From the NCBI GenBank assembly GCA_024362935.1, contig JANCRA010000010.1, positions 3,234,001-3,298,000 on the forward strand: 64,000 bases of DNA, read 5' to 3'. Numbering within the stretch: position 1 is the first letter of the stretch; each line of letters opens with the position of its first letter. Below the pieces are notes generated by a model. It was not told where the DNA came from. It searched no databases and worked only from the letters and a program-made list of their open reading frames with translations. Source of the stretch: Setophaga petechia (lineage: Eukaryota > Chordata > Aves > Passeriformes > Parulidae). This document shows positions 1 to 10,045 of the stretch, piece after piece. The translations under genes were made by a program, and so were the position numbers.

Positions 1-850
1 TAGGGCATTCCATATAACATCTCATATGGTGAGATCCCAGTCTCAGAATGGGGTTTTGTTCTGATGTTTAATAAAGCCAAAGGGAGATACTTGGTCCAGG
101 GCAATTTTGTTTCTATCATCAATTTAGTTAATTGTTGCTTAATAGTTTGATTCATTCTTTCAACCCATCCTGAGCTCTCAGGATGCCATGGAGTATGATA
201 TTCCCAAGCAATTCCTAGGGCCTGAGTCAGGTCCTTAATTATCTTAGAAGTGAAATGGTCTGAATCAATAACCCTCACTAATCCAAATCTTGGAATAACA
301 TGTTCCAATAATATTTTGGCCACCGTTTGAGCTGTAGCCCGAACTGCTGGAAATGCCTCAACCCGCCGAGTCAATTGATCTATTACAACCAACAAATATT
401 TCCACCGACCCACTTCAGGCAATTCTGTAAAGTCAACCTGGATTTTTTCAAATGGCCTGTGGGCTGTTTTTCGTCCCCCAGAGGGAAGGCTCCTCAACAC
501 TTTCTTATTTACCTTTTGACAGGTGAGACACCCCTGGGTAATTTGTTTTCCAATTTCAAATATCCCTATACACCCATAAAATTTTAAAAAATGATCACAA
601 AGGGCTGTTGTTCCCCAGTGTGCCCGTCTATGAAAGTTATCTGAGATCTGATGTGCCACTGGTTTAGGCATCATAATCCTGCCACCAGGAAGAACCCACT
701 TTCCCTCCTTAAATGTTGTTCCTAACTTTCTTATAGCTTCCAGTTCTGCTAGTGAAAGGGAAAATGTCTCCTGCTGAATTTCTGTTTCTTGTAAGGTCAT
801 GATTTCAGTATCTCTTTTCCTTAAGGCCGCTCTTCTTGCTTTTTCATCAG
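1..850 (-). pseudogene. pol: ERV integrase, truncated by window edge
   Basis: The minus strand encodes the second half of the integrase zinc finger (CLTC near 535-520). The catalytic core follows, with the first Asp in QVDF (about 440-430), a second Asp in VIDSDH (about 275-255) and the Glu of the ESSGWVERMN helix (about 180-150). From about 540 to 1 I see no obvious stop, so this part may be fairly intact. The motif around the second Asp differs from the usual SDNG form. The C-terminal domain, env (if any) and 3' LTR lie outside. Confidence 0.8.
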
Positions 851-879
851 CTAGATTATTTCCTCTGATTCTAATGTCT

Positions 880-1527
880 CCCTCTCTGGTGCCCCTTCAC
901 ATGAACCACTGCTATTCTCTTTGGGCCCTTTAAAGCTTTAAGTATCTGAATTATCAGCCCCTCATGTACTAACCTTTTTCCTTGAGTGTTTATAAGTCCC
1001 CTTTCCTTCCAAATTTTTCCAAAAGTATGTACTACACTAAAAGCATATTTGGAGTCCGTATAAATAGTCCTTTCTCGCCCTTTTAGTATTAATAATTTAG
1101 TATTAATGCACGGAGTAATGCATAAAGTTCACAAGCTTGTGCTGACCAGGATGGACTAAGGGGACCAGACTCCTTGACTTCAAGCTGTCCCCCACTGATT
1201 ATAGCATAACCTGATTTTTCTTTTCCCACTCACTACCCGAGATGACCCATCTATAAATAACTTTTCTCCCTTTTGTAATTCTTGGTCTCCCAAATCTGGA
1301 AGTATTTTTGTTTGTAATTCTATAACCTCTATGCAATCATGTACCAGCTGTTCCCCTGGATCCCCATAAAGAAATTGAGCAGGGCTCTGTACTTGTGTCA
1401 CCTTCAATTCTAATTTGGGGGAGGTAATCAAGATAGCCTTGTACTTCTGTATTCGGCTGTCTGCTAACCATTGTTCAGCTTTTTGTGCTAAAATTCCCCT
1501 AATATTGTGAGGGGTGTATACTTCCAA
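880..1527 (-). pseudogene. pol: ERV RNase H domain
   Basis: A new open segment from 1527 carries the end of the connection domain, then the RNase H start LFIDGSS at about 1265-1245. After a break come SAQACELYAL (about 1150-1120, Glu active-site region) and a VHVKGHQ-like stretch near 905-885. The frame is interrupted at least once after 1180. Confidence 0.75.
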
Positions 1528-1557
1528 AGGTGCACCAAAGGTTACTTTCCAGGCCTC

Positions 1558-2721
1558 TTACACTAGCAACGCAGTTGCTACCGAAGCCCGTAAACATGTC
1601 GGCCAGCCTTTACTAACTGAATCCAATAGTTTTGAATAATACCCCACTGGTTTCCCACTTCCTGCCCAGTCTTGAGTCAGCACCCCATAGGCTGTCTGAT
1701 TAGTAGTATTTATAAATAACTGAAAGGCTTTTTCCAAATCAGGAAGACTTCGAACAGGAGCTTGCAATAAAGCTTCTTTAACCTCTTCAAATTTTCTTAC
1801 ATCTTCCTTAGTCCACTTAAAATGGTTTGCAGACAATTTTTCATATAAGAATTTCACTTTTCCACTAAATCCTTCAATACACTGTCTACAATAGCCCAGA
1901 AGACCTAAAATGTGTCTTATTTCTCTTTTTGATTTCGGGGGTTCCATGTTTAATATTCCTGAAATTCTCTCAGGGTCCAGCTTTTTCTTTCCCTTACTGA
2001 TCCAATGACCTAAGTACCTCACTTCTGACTCCACAAACTGTAATTTGGATCTAGATATTTTTAAACCATTTTCACCTAAAAAATTCAGCAAATCAATAGT
2101 GCTCCTCCTGGTTTTCTCTTCAGTTTCCCCTGCCAATAACAAATCGTCCACATACTGTAACAACTTGATTCCTTCAGGCAACTCAAAACTTTTCAGAAGA
2201 TTTTCTAATGCTCTCTCAAAAAGATTAGGTGACTTGGTGAAATGCTGCGGTAGCACTGTCCACCTGAGCTGTTCTCTTCTACCTGTGTCTGGATCTTCCC
2301 ACTCAAAAGCAAAATAATCTCTACTGCCCTCATCCAAAGGGCAAATCCAAAAGGCATCTTTTAAATCCACTACACTGTACCACGTGTAATTAGGAGGCAA
2401 TTGACTTAACAAGGTATATGGATTGGCTACTATTGGAAAATGTGTAATAGTCCTTTGATTTATTGCCCTTAGATCTTGAACCAACCTGTAACTCCCGTCA
2501 GGTTTCTTTACCGGTAAGATGGGAGTATTATGGAGTGACATGCAAGGTTCTAATATTCCTTGCTGTATCAAATTTTCAATCACTGGTTTTAGTCCCCTCC
2601 ACCCCTCTAGTGATATTGAATATTGCTTTACTCGGATTGGTATTTCTGGATTTTGTATTTCAATTTTGATGGGCGGAATATTTAGCTTCCCCACTTCACC
2701 TTGAATGCCAAACTGTATCAT
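1558..2721 (-). pseudogene. pol: ERV reverse transcriptase
   Basis: An open frame of 387 codons covers most of the polymerase domain. Visible landmarks are the fingers motif around LPVKKPDGSYR, the first catalytic Asp in SVVDLKDAF, and the YVDD box within LLQYVDDLLLAG. A connection domain follows (FINTTNQTAYGVLTQDW). Gly-Leu-Pro-Gln before the palm helix is changed to VLPQHF. The start shown is only the first Met in the open stretch; the real product would be a Gag-Pol fusion. It ends at a stop at 1558, just before RNase H. Confidence 0.9.
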
Positions 2722-3125
2722 TAATTTTCAGATTGTCTTCTTCAGTTAAAGAATAAATTTTAAGTTTTCCTTCACAGAGTTTTATCTGTAAATTCAAAGC
2801 TATTATTAGATCTCCACCTAATAAATTATTCTCTGATTACCTCTTGGGGTATCAACAGTAAATCATTTACTCCGAATTTGTCATCTGATTCAACTTGCAC
2901 CCCTTTTATTACAGGAACGGGGAAAGCCTCTCACTTAACTCTGATTACTGGAACTTGCTCACGACTTATTTCACATCCCTGGGGTAATTTTTTAACAGTA
3001 GACCGAGAAGATCCTGTATCCACTAAAAATATAACTTCTTCGCTGTGAGGACCTATTTTTAACTTTATCAAGGGCTCTTCTGATAGTGTTTCGGTCCTCT
3101 TCATTAAACAGAGCCCCTGACCCCT
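2722..3125 (-). pseudogene. pro: ERV protease region
   Basis: Between the nucleocapsid knuckles and reverse transcriptase, the minus strand encodes an aspartic-protease active site, V-D-T-G-S-S, at about 3023-3006. I see no long uninterrupted frame with a start here, as expected for a protease made as part of a Gag-Pro-Pol product, or for a decayed one. Confidence 0.7.
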
Positions 3126-4762
3126 CTAATCTTCCTGAAAATTTTTCTCGTCTTGCTGTTTCTTCCTGCAATTTTTTTGCAGGTGCCCCTTTTTATGACA
3201 GTAAAAACAGGTGGGTCCTGCACCCTTCAAAGCAGGGCAAGAATTTTTTAAGTGTCCTTTTTCGTGGCAGGAGAAACACACAGGCCCTGTGTTCTTAAAA
3301 ATAGATCCTGACATCTGCTGTTTGTTTTTCCCTGCAGGTTTTTCTGTATTCAAAGCTGCCTGCATTTCTTTAACTGCCGCCACCAAAATTCTGGCCTCTG
3401 CCTTCTGTTTTTTCTCATCTCTTCTGACATACACCCTTTGTGCTTCTCTCAGTAACTCCTGAAGTCCCCTGTCCTGCCAATCTTCTAATTTTTCCAGCTT
3501 CTTCCTGATGTCTCCCCAAGACTTGGCCACAAACTGAGTTTTTAACACAACCTGCCCTGCTGCAGTCTCAGTATCTATACCTGAATATAATTACAAGACT
3601 TTCTTTAATCTCTCTAACCATTCTGCTGGGGAATCATCCTTTTTTTGATGCTCACTCAAGGCTTTTCCTATATTATGTCCCCTAGGCACTGCCCCCCGAA
3701 TTCCTTGAATAATTATCCACCGGAGATCACTCATATTCTGCCTATGCTCTGCATTCTGATTATTCCAGTTTGGGTCCTGCATAGGCCATTTCTGATCACC
3801 TCACCCTTGTCCCTCATGTTCTCTGTCCCAAATCCACATTCCTGCCTGCCTGATCATCTCTCTCTCTTCTCTTGTAAACAAAAATTCCTAGGATAGACTT
3901 GCATCTCCACCCAGGTATATGTGTTTGGTCCCAAGAACTGATCTAACTTTTCTGCCACTCCGATGGGGTCCTCTATCAGTTTGCCCATCTCATTCTTAAA
4001 CTCCCTGACATCCCCAGTATTTAGGGGAACACTCACATAACCAATAGGTGGCCCCTCTCCTGGATTTGCCATGGGAACTTCCCTAAGTGGGTATAATTGA
4101 TTCTCCCTTTCTTCCCCTTCATCCTCATCATTTTCCTCCCCTTGTCTCCCTCTGCCTCTGGTTCTGTGTGCCACCGGTTCCTCTCGAATAGGAGGTGCAT
4201 TTGGATTTACGGGGGGACTCTCAGGAGCCTGTGGCTGAGCTAGCTGGTTGGGTTGTCCATAAGGGGGTGGGAGTTGATTTAGTGGGTCCCACGGCTCCTG
4301 CCTTTTCTTTCTGACCACCTGCCCTTTTGTTAATAAAGGATACATTGGGTAACTCCCAGCTTCCTGCCTCTGAACAACAAACCTAGTCCTCTCCACCGGA
4401 CTCCATAAGGCAGCATACTCACTGTCCTCCTGATTAACAGGGTCTTTTGGATTCACATAAATATGTAGAGTCTGGCAAATCCAATCCTCAAATGATCCGA
4501 ACTTGGGCCAATATAAATTATCTTTCCGGATAATTTCCTTTGTCCTTTCAAACATGCAGTACTTAATAATTTTCTGTTTACATTTTCCCTTTTGGGATTC
4601 CCATTCATCCCAAAACCGTGTCATCATCCCCAGTGGGCTGTCCTGAGGAATGCTCCTTTCCTGAGAACCCCCCTCACGGTTCCCAGATACCCAAAACTCC
4701 AGTGAATTTTTCACACAATCCGCAGCCCCTGGGTCAAGGGATTTACTTTTTCCCTGACCCAT
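3126..4762 (-). pseudogene. gag: ERV gag, broken
   Basis: The gag start codon is best placed at 4762-4760, where MGQGKSK gives the N-terminal Gly expected for a myristoylated matrix protein. A longer open frame continues 59 codons upstream but lies in the leader. The first segment (matrix, then a Pro/Glu/Arg-rich linker) ends in a stop at 3854. A capsid piece with a major-homology-like motif (PAEWLERLKK) occupies 3782-3591 in another register. The last segment, 3548-3126, carries two CCHC zinc knuckles (CX2CX4HX4C), as in nucleocapsid. There are at least two interruptions, so no full-length Gag can be made. The reading is firm for matrix and nucleocapsid, weaker for capsid. Confidence 0.85.
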
Positions 4763-5521
4763 TTCTGGCAGCAACAAACCAAGAAATCTTCGGTACCAGG
4801 AATTTCTTACTTTCCCACACTCACCTCGTGGGTCAACTTCCTCACTTACTACTCTGTCACACTGCCTTTTTAATCTACCTGTTCCACTCCTATCTCTCCC
4901 TCTGCAATCTATTAGCCCCATCCTCTCACCATTAATCACATACTAAATTGCCTGCTACCAGCCCCTCCAAAGAAATTGAACCTATTAAATCACTCTCCTC
5001 AGTCTCCCTACTTCCTCCTGGCCAAGGACCTTCCCACAGGTGCTTGGACCAGGGACGCCCTCCTTCCCCCTGGGTCAAACGCTCCCAGTGTCCCCACTCG
5101 ATCACTTTTCTCTCATTTCCCTCCTTTCCAGGCCGGTCTCCTCACGGAGATCTTGAAACCGCGGTACCGGGAGGTCCCACTCGCTTCGGGGGTCCGGGAC
5201 TGCCCAGCCCCTGTCTCAGATACTCCACACACACTCACACATGCATACAGCCGCTCCCCGACCCAAAACCCCATGATACTCACAGCCTCCTTTTCTCACG
5301 AGGGTCTTCGTGCACAAAGTTTTCTATGGGTACTCTCTCCTGTAAGCCAGCACTCTGATGGGAGCCTCTCTTGCGCGCTTTTAATAACTAATTTGCTTAT
5401 GTGTTATTGTAATAAAGACTCTCTTTTCCCAAGGGAGAGAGGTCTAGCCTTGGGACCACTTAAAAATCTGGAGGGGAGCTCCTTACCAGGAGCTATCCAC
5501 CCCCCCCCGGGGTTAAGAGGG
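4763..5521 (-). other. ERV untranslated leader
   Basis: This is ~760 nt between the primer binding site and the gag start. It is the expected place for packaging and splice-donor signals, but I could not identify them. Plus-strand open frames of up to 198 codons here are shadows. Confidence 0.6.
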
Positions 5522-5539
5522 TCCCGGGTTTCGGCACCA
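5522..5539 (-). other. Retroviral primer binding site, tRNA-Phe type
   Basis: The plus strand reads tcccgggtttcggcacca, which is the 3' 18 nt of a vertebrate tRNA-Phe including CCA. The minus strand is therefore an 18-nt primer binding site starting TGGTGCCG. It lies 3 nt inside the LTR end. Recognising tRNA-Phe relies on the known tRNA sequence. Confidence 0.88.
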
Positions 5540-5542
5540 AAT

Positions 5543-6316
5543 TGTTATGTTTGCCCAATTATCCCATCATAAAAAACCAAAAAAACCGAAAAAAACCCCA
5601 ATATTTAAAAGTAGTAGCAATTTTAATTGAATATTTGAAATTTAAAAATTATGAAATTAGATACAATATAATTGGATTAAAATAAGGGATAATTTGGTTC
5701 TAATAATAGCGCATAAGCAAAAGATAACCACGGGGTACAGAGTGCAGGGCTCTGGGACCCTTGCCACCTCACGTACAAGCTTGCCAAGTAAAATTCCCCC
5801 TTTTATGCCATCTACCCATGCCATCTCCTCCCATTTCTGATTCATCATACCTCTACCTCCACCCTCATCACCACCTTTACCACGCACGTGCCACCACTCA
5901 GTTTGGTGGTTGCACAAGTTTTCTTGGGGGTCGTCTGATGAAGATTTCGTAGTCTTCCTCTGTGTCCTTTTATTCACCTTTGGGTTACACATGCGCACCA
6001 AGCCAGTACAATGTAAGCCAAGACTAACGTATCACTACATCTATATATCAAGGCAAGAAATCCCTTATAATTAGCATTTTCTGGGACCCAACCAGGTTTT
6101 GCTTCCTTTCTACTTATTTTTAGCAACTGTATCTTCGACTTCTTTCCTCCTGTCCTTCTGAACATCTGCCAGGAGTGGGGGGTGGAGCCCCTCCTCTCCC
6201 TCTCTTCTTTGGCATTATAACTTTTAACTATTTTTATTATTCCCAAATATTCATTACTGTACCAATATTGATTACTGTTTCAATTTTATCAGCATGAATC
6301 ATACCTATTTATCACA
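5543..6316 (-). repeat. 5' LTR of the provirus (774 bp)
   Basis: On the minus strand it starts TGTGATAAAT at 6316 and ends AACA at 5543, three bases before the primer binding site. Its first ~35 bases match the start of the solo LTR at 6487, which fixes the outer boundary and shows that both belong to one LTR family. A TATA-like ATAAAA lies at 5806-5801. An AATAAA at 5974-5969 lies upstream of this and is probably not the polyadenylation signal. The flank after 6316 (ccat) is the presumed target-site duplication but cannot be checked without the other LTR. Short open frames here are not genes. Confidence 0.85.
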
Positions 6317-6376
6317 CCATCAAGGCCTGGAGAAGACCTGAGTGCTTGCTAAGGTGGGCAGGAGGCTGGGTTCTTT

Positions 6377-7420
6377 TGTGAGGCACACAAGGCTGTCTTG
6401 GGGTCTCTGCACTGGTGTGCACGGCTTCCTCGTGAGGCACACAGGGATATTTTCAGGTCCCTGCTGAGGGGTGCAGGGATCCCTCATGTTATAAATGAAT
6501 ATGATTTGTGCTAACAATTACAAGTATATCAATATTATAGAAAATATTTGTTAAAAAGTAATTAAACGAAAAGAATATGTAATGAGTATCATGGAACAGA
6601 TGTTCTCAGGTCTTCATGAGAGAATAGGATACATAATGGAGTATTGAGATAAGCAATATCCTAAAACAGAATTGGCCTTGGGACGAAGCAAGTTAGGACA
6701 ACTCCCGAGGCAGAATTGGCATGGGGACGAACAAAGTTAAGATGACTCCCAAGGCAGGGTCAGCCTTGGGATGAATAAAGTGGAGACAATTCCAGATGGG
6801 AATCTAAAATAGTGGCCTTATCTACGAAATAATATGGCTTATTTTGAACATAATGCTTATTTACATAACAGAAAGCTTAATGTACATATGTAACTTGCCA
6901 GGTTATTCAGAGGAAGACAGCGAGGAAGATGGTGAGCCTTCCTCTGAAAAGACCACCAAAGGGCCAAAGACACCTTAGCAACAAGTGGAGCATGAAATTG
7001 TCACTATGCAGTATAGTGACATAGATTTCAAGAATCGAAAAGAAATAGACTTATGGGAAAATACTGATGAATATGTATTAGCCTACAGTATATAAATTGT
7101 GGTTGGATCCTTCAGCCTTTTGTATGTGAGGCAGGGTGGGAAGCCTTCCCAGTGTCCTGATCGACTGGTTTTGCTTATGCTTTATCCGAACCACTGCCAA
7201 ATTTCTTTTTGTATCTGCTTGATTATATTTAATTGTATTATTTTATATAAAATTGCTGCTAAATTTTAATTTTGTGCTTTATTGAATTAGACATGTAGGA
7301 CCTCATTCATAACACTCATGAGGCACAAAGTATTGATGGTCTCTACTGAGGCTTGCAGGAATCCCTCATGAGGTGTGCAGTGGGGTTTTTCAGTCTGCTC
7401 AGCGCAGCAAAGGGCCACTC
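6377..7420 (+). repeat. Degenerate ~50-56-bp tandem repeat, interrupted by a solo LTR
   Basis: Four imperfect units begin with tgaggcac/tgaggtgt at 6377, 6433, 7319 and 7369, each containing a ctctgcact/ccctgctga-like core and, in the second and third, ending in atccctca. The solo LTR at 6487-7314 sits at the junction of the second and third units. With the LTR and one duplicated ctca removed, the spacing is 56, 54 and 50 bp. Confidence 0.75.
6487..7314 (+). mobile_element. Solo LTR, 828 bp, 4-bp target duplication CTCA
   Basis: Terminal inverted TGTTAT...ATAACA, flanked on both sides by ctca (6483-6486 and 7315-7318). It has a TATAAA at 7091-7096. The first ~35 bp match the start of the provirus 5' LTR, so it is the same family but in the opposite orientation. 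A 4-bp duplication is usual for class I retroviruses. No internal retroviral sequence remains, as expected after LTR-LTR recombination. Confidence 0.9.
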
Positions 7421-7439
7421 TCGCTCGACACTGTGCAAA

Positions 7440-7640
7440 GTCAGCAGGCAGCTTCCTGCAAAGCCCCTGACCCAGCCTGCGGGCCCGGCGGGCGGGCGGA
7501 GCCCATCCTTGGGGGCCGGGCGGGGCCGCTGGAGCCGCCGCGGCCCTGTCGGGCCAGCCCCGGCCCCGGCAGGGAAGGGCCGCGGCCCCGGGCTCCGGTG
7601 GGGCTTCCGAGCAGCGCCGCAGGCACCACAAGGGCCTCCC
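7440..7640. promoter_or_regulatory. Short very GC-rich, CpG-rich segment
   Basis: Much richer in G, C and CpG than its surroundings (runs such as cggcgggcgggcgg and gccgccgcggcc). It lies just 5' of the first gene-family remnant and has no counterpart before the 3' ends of genes 1 and 2. It may be a remnant CpG-island promoter or an unrelated insertion. No gene is evident. Confidence 0.4.
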
Positions 7641-7699
7641 TACGCCCTGGCCCTGTGCTGCAGCCCAAGGCATTTACAGCCACGGCCGTGCCCTGGGGC

Positions 7700-8370
7700 A
7701 CAGGAGGCACCCGGGGCTACAGGGCAGAGGCAGAGCAAGGTGGGGAGGAGAAAGAGCAGGGACGAGATTGCCCTTGAAAGGCAGAGGCGCTCTGGGGCCC
7801 GCTCCTGGCCAGGGAGCCTGCCCAGAGCCGTCCCCTGCTGGCCGGGGCCTTGAGGGGCAGCTGTGCAGCTGGGCCAGGCTGTGCCAGCAGCTCCAGCCGT
7901 GCTGGGGAGCCTTGCCAGCTCTGGGCCCTGCTGTGCAGGAGGCTCCCTGTGTGCCACTGCCAGCTGGGGCCTCAGACACCTCCTCACTTCACAGGAGCGC
8001 CTCTGCAGCTTCACAAGACCAGCCGAAATCTTCGGTTGGAGAGACCTGTACCTGTCATTAGGCATCCCCAAACCAGTGCCCATCATCCCTGCCACGGCTG
8101 CATTATCAGCTTGTTGCCATGGACATTCAGCCACCACCCAGAACAGGACCCTCTATCCCTCAACGTGCTGCCCTGCTGTCCGGCCAGGATCGAAGGTGGG
8201 CCCCTCCTGCCAGGGAAGGGCTTGAGCCACACCTCTGGGTGTCAGCTCTGGTCTCTGGGTGGTAGCACCAGCACTGGCTAATCTGAGTGTCTGAGCACGG
8301 CCATGGGTGGGCAGGCAGCAGCCGGTCATGGGGCTCCTGAAGCACCACGTTTTGGCTTTGTTTTTCATTT
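7700..8370 (+). pseudogene. 3'-end remnant of the tandem gene family (copy 0)
   Basis: From ctacagggcagagg at about 7700 the sequence follows the last intron and tail exon of gene 1 (16240 onwards) and gene 2 (29520 onwards). The tail-exon acceptor is at 7994. The frame used in the intact genes gives SAASQDQPKSS and then stops at 8059-8061, well before the tyrosine motif, although the HYQLV-like codons are still recognisable downstream near 8102-8116. No signal-peptide or transmembrane exon precedes it, so it is a truncated copy. Confidence 0.75.
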
Positions 8371-8735
8371 TCAGAAATTTTTAGGAATATTTAGAACTAT
8401 ATTTATCTTTTCAGGAAAGAAATTCCAGCAAAATTCTCCCCTTTTTCCATAGTAGTTTAGGATTTTTCAAAGTAGTTGTAGAATTCAGGTAAACTTAGGA
8501 CATTTTTACACTTCTAGAATTAAACATAGAATTGTATTTAATTGGTAATCTATACTCTGGGAAGAACTAAGGCAAGCCAAGACATCCAGCGTACTGAAGA
8601 GGCTCTTTTCCCACTGGAGATTTGTACGTAGCCACAAAAACTAACATAAAACCTTTTCCCTGATATTTTCCGGGCTTCCTGACAAGCTTACCCCTTAATC
8701 TTCAGCGGCAAACTCTGAGCACAATGGTAATCTTC
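8371..8735 (+). repeat. 3' flank of copy 0, duplicated at 30165-30530
   Basis: About 360 bp running from ttttcattttcag to the aactctgagcacaatgg region, which reappears after gene 2 (30165-30530) with scattered changes. A more diverged version follows gene 1 (about 17290-17490). This shows the duplicated block extended beyond the tail exon. Confidence 0.75.
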
Positions 8736-9435
8736 TGCTGTGCAGGAGGGTCTGTGTTTTTACCTTGGTTTAGGGCACATTATGGAGATAACCTCCAAAA
8801 GGTTTCTGTAGAAAACACATTCAGGCTGCCTCTCCCCCAACTAGTATGGAAAGATTATTTTTTTGGAGGAAAGTGGAAAAAAATTTTATTATTTAACAGG
8901 CAAAGCATTCTCCAGCAGACTACAAACTGAACAATATTGTACAATAAAACCTCTTGCCGCGTAGAAGAGATGATGCACTCAGAAAATGGGCTGCAGCTCT
9001 GCTAACTCATTCTGTTATCAGTCCCTCCCGCACTGGAAATGCCGCAGCCCTGGCCCAGTCCAGTGGGCCACAGGTGTGAGCTGCTGGTGCTCTTCTGGGT
9101 TTTCAGTCCAGAGCAGGTTTAAACAGTTCCACAAAAAAAGAAAACACACACTCCAGAGAAATTCTCTTCCTCAGCTAGCTAAAAACTAACTAAAAATCAA
9201 AGGAGAACTCTATCTGCTATCTGTTCTTGCTGCAGACAACACAGTGCAGGAGAAGGATGCAGGGGAGCAAGTGCAGTTTCTGATAACAAACTCCTTGCTT
9301 CTTCTCACTTTCCCTTCACTCATGGAACCAGTCCTGAAGGTGCAAGACTTATTTCTGGGCTAAACTGACAAATGGGAATACAAACATCATCAAGTCACCC
9401 CAGGACAGTGTCCCAGCTGAACCTGGGGCCTCAGC
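8736..9435. other. No gene seen
   Basis: AT-moderate sequence between the copy-0 flank and the next tail remnant. Short open frames only, with no splice-consistent exons or recognised repeat. Confidence 0.5.
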
Positions 9436-9640
9436 TACCTCTTCTCTCAACAGCTGCCCCTCTGCAGAAAAAACACCCAAATACTTCAGTCTGGGACACA
9501 CCTGCCAGACATTTCCCACCTCCATGCCCATGCCCCATGTCCCTGTGGCAGCTGCATTACCATCTTGTTTATGTCCAGATGCTGCCACCACCCAAACAAG
9601 ACCCTGTGTCACTGAAGGTTTTGCTGAGCAATGGCTCTTT
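9436..9640 (+). pseudogene. Tail-exon remnant upstream of gene 1
   Basis: The stretch ctcttctctcaacag followed by ctgcccctctgcag matches the acceptor and start of the tail exon (compare 16505-16530). A HYHLV-like tyrosine codon block remains near 9571-9585. It is not preceded by the transmembrane exon. A similar remnant lies before gene 2 (18520-18700), so it probably travelled with the gene promoter during tandem duplication. Confidence 0.6.
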
Positions 9641-9689
9641 GAAGAACTGAAGCAATTACCATCAGGCCTGTCCATTTGTACAGATGGGG

Positions 9690-9948
9690 GCATGCTCTGG
9701 GGGTACAGCTGAGGCCATGAGATCACAGCAGGTCAGGGGTCACAGCAGGCTGAGCTCACAGCAGGCTCTGAGGTCACAGATGTCCCAGACCCCATGCTTG
9801 CACAGCAGCACAAGGAGCCAGCAGTCAGTGCTTGAGCACAATTGTTGCGGCAGCAGCGGCGGTGGCAGCAGCGGTGCTGCCATTGGAACAGCAGTGGCAG
9901 GACAGCGGTGGCAGCGAGAGCTGCAGGACTGGCAGAGGGCAAGGCACC
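9690..9948 (+). promoter_or_regulatory. Promoter and 5' UTR region of gene 1
   Basis: Matches 20760-21035 before gene 2, over at least 250 bp up to the start codon. Repeated ggtcacagcagg blocks are followed by a cagcagcggcgg-type repeat close to the ATG. No clear TATA box. The context before the ATG (aaggcaccatgg) is a good Kozak match and is identical in both genes. Confidence 0.55.
9730..9742 (+). promoter_or_regulatory. Candidate DR1 nuclear-receptor element (AGGTCA g GGGTCA)
   Basis: A direct repeat of two half-sites with 1-bp spacing, about 210 bp before the gene 1 start codon. The same place before gene 2 reads aggttcaggggtca, with an extra t breaking the first half-site. Sequence match only; no evidence of binding. 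Confidence 0.25.
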
Positions 9949-10045
9949 ATGGCCCTTGCTCTGCGCCTCTTCCTCCTGCTCCTCCTGGCTGTGGCCCTGC
10001 CTGCCAGGGCTGCCCAGGCTGCTCCGCTGCAAGCATGGGAAGAAG
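9949..10045 (+). CDS. Gene 1 exon 1: signal peptide
   Basis: Encodes 32 residues plus one base, beginning MALALRLFLLLLLAVALP, a typical signal peptide with likely cleavage near ARAAQA. The donor AAG|GTGAGC leaves phase 1. The paralogous exon at 21036-21132 has the same length and nearly the same sequence. Confidence 0.8.

Larger units (their letters stand above)
1..6316 (-). mobile_element. Endogenous retrovirus, 5' part of provirus (gammaretrovirus-like)
   Basis: A provirus runs on the minus strand: 5' LTR (5543-6316), primer binding site (5522-5539), ~760-nt leader, gag, protease, reverse transcriptase, RNase H and integrase in that order. The integrase and everything 3' of it, including the other LTR, lie left of the window. 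Features pointing to a class I (gamma-like) element are YVDD in the reverse transcriptase, a gag start of MGQ type (myristoylation context) and two CCHC knuckles. Gag is broken by stops and shifts, so the copy is not coding-competent as it stands. Several pol segments remain open, suggesting moderate age. Only one LTR is visible, so LTR divergence cannot be used for dating. Confidence 0.93.

Noticed and set aside
4948..5572. Plus-strand frames of 136 and 198 codons
   Set aside because: Antisense to the retroviral leader; no homology and no supporting signals.
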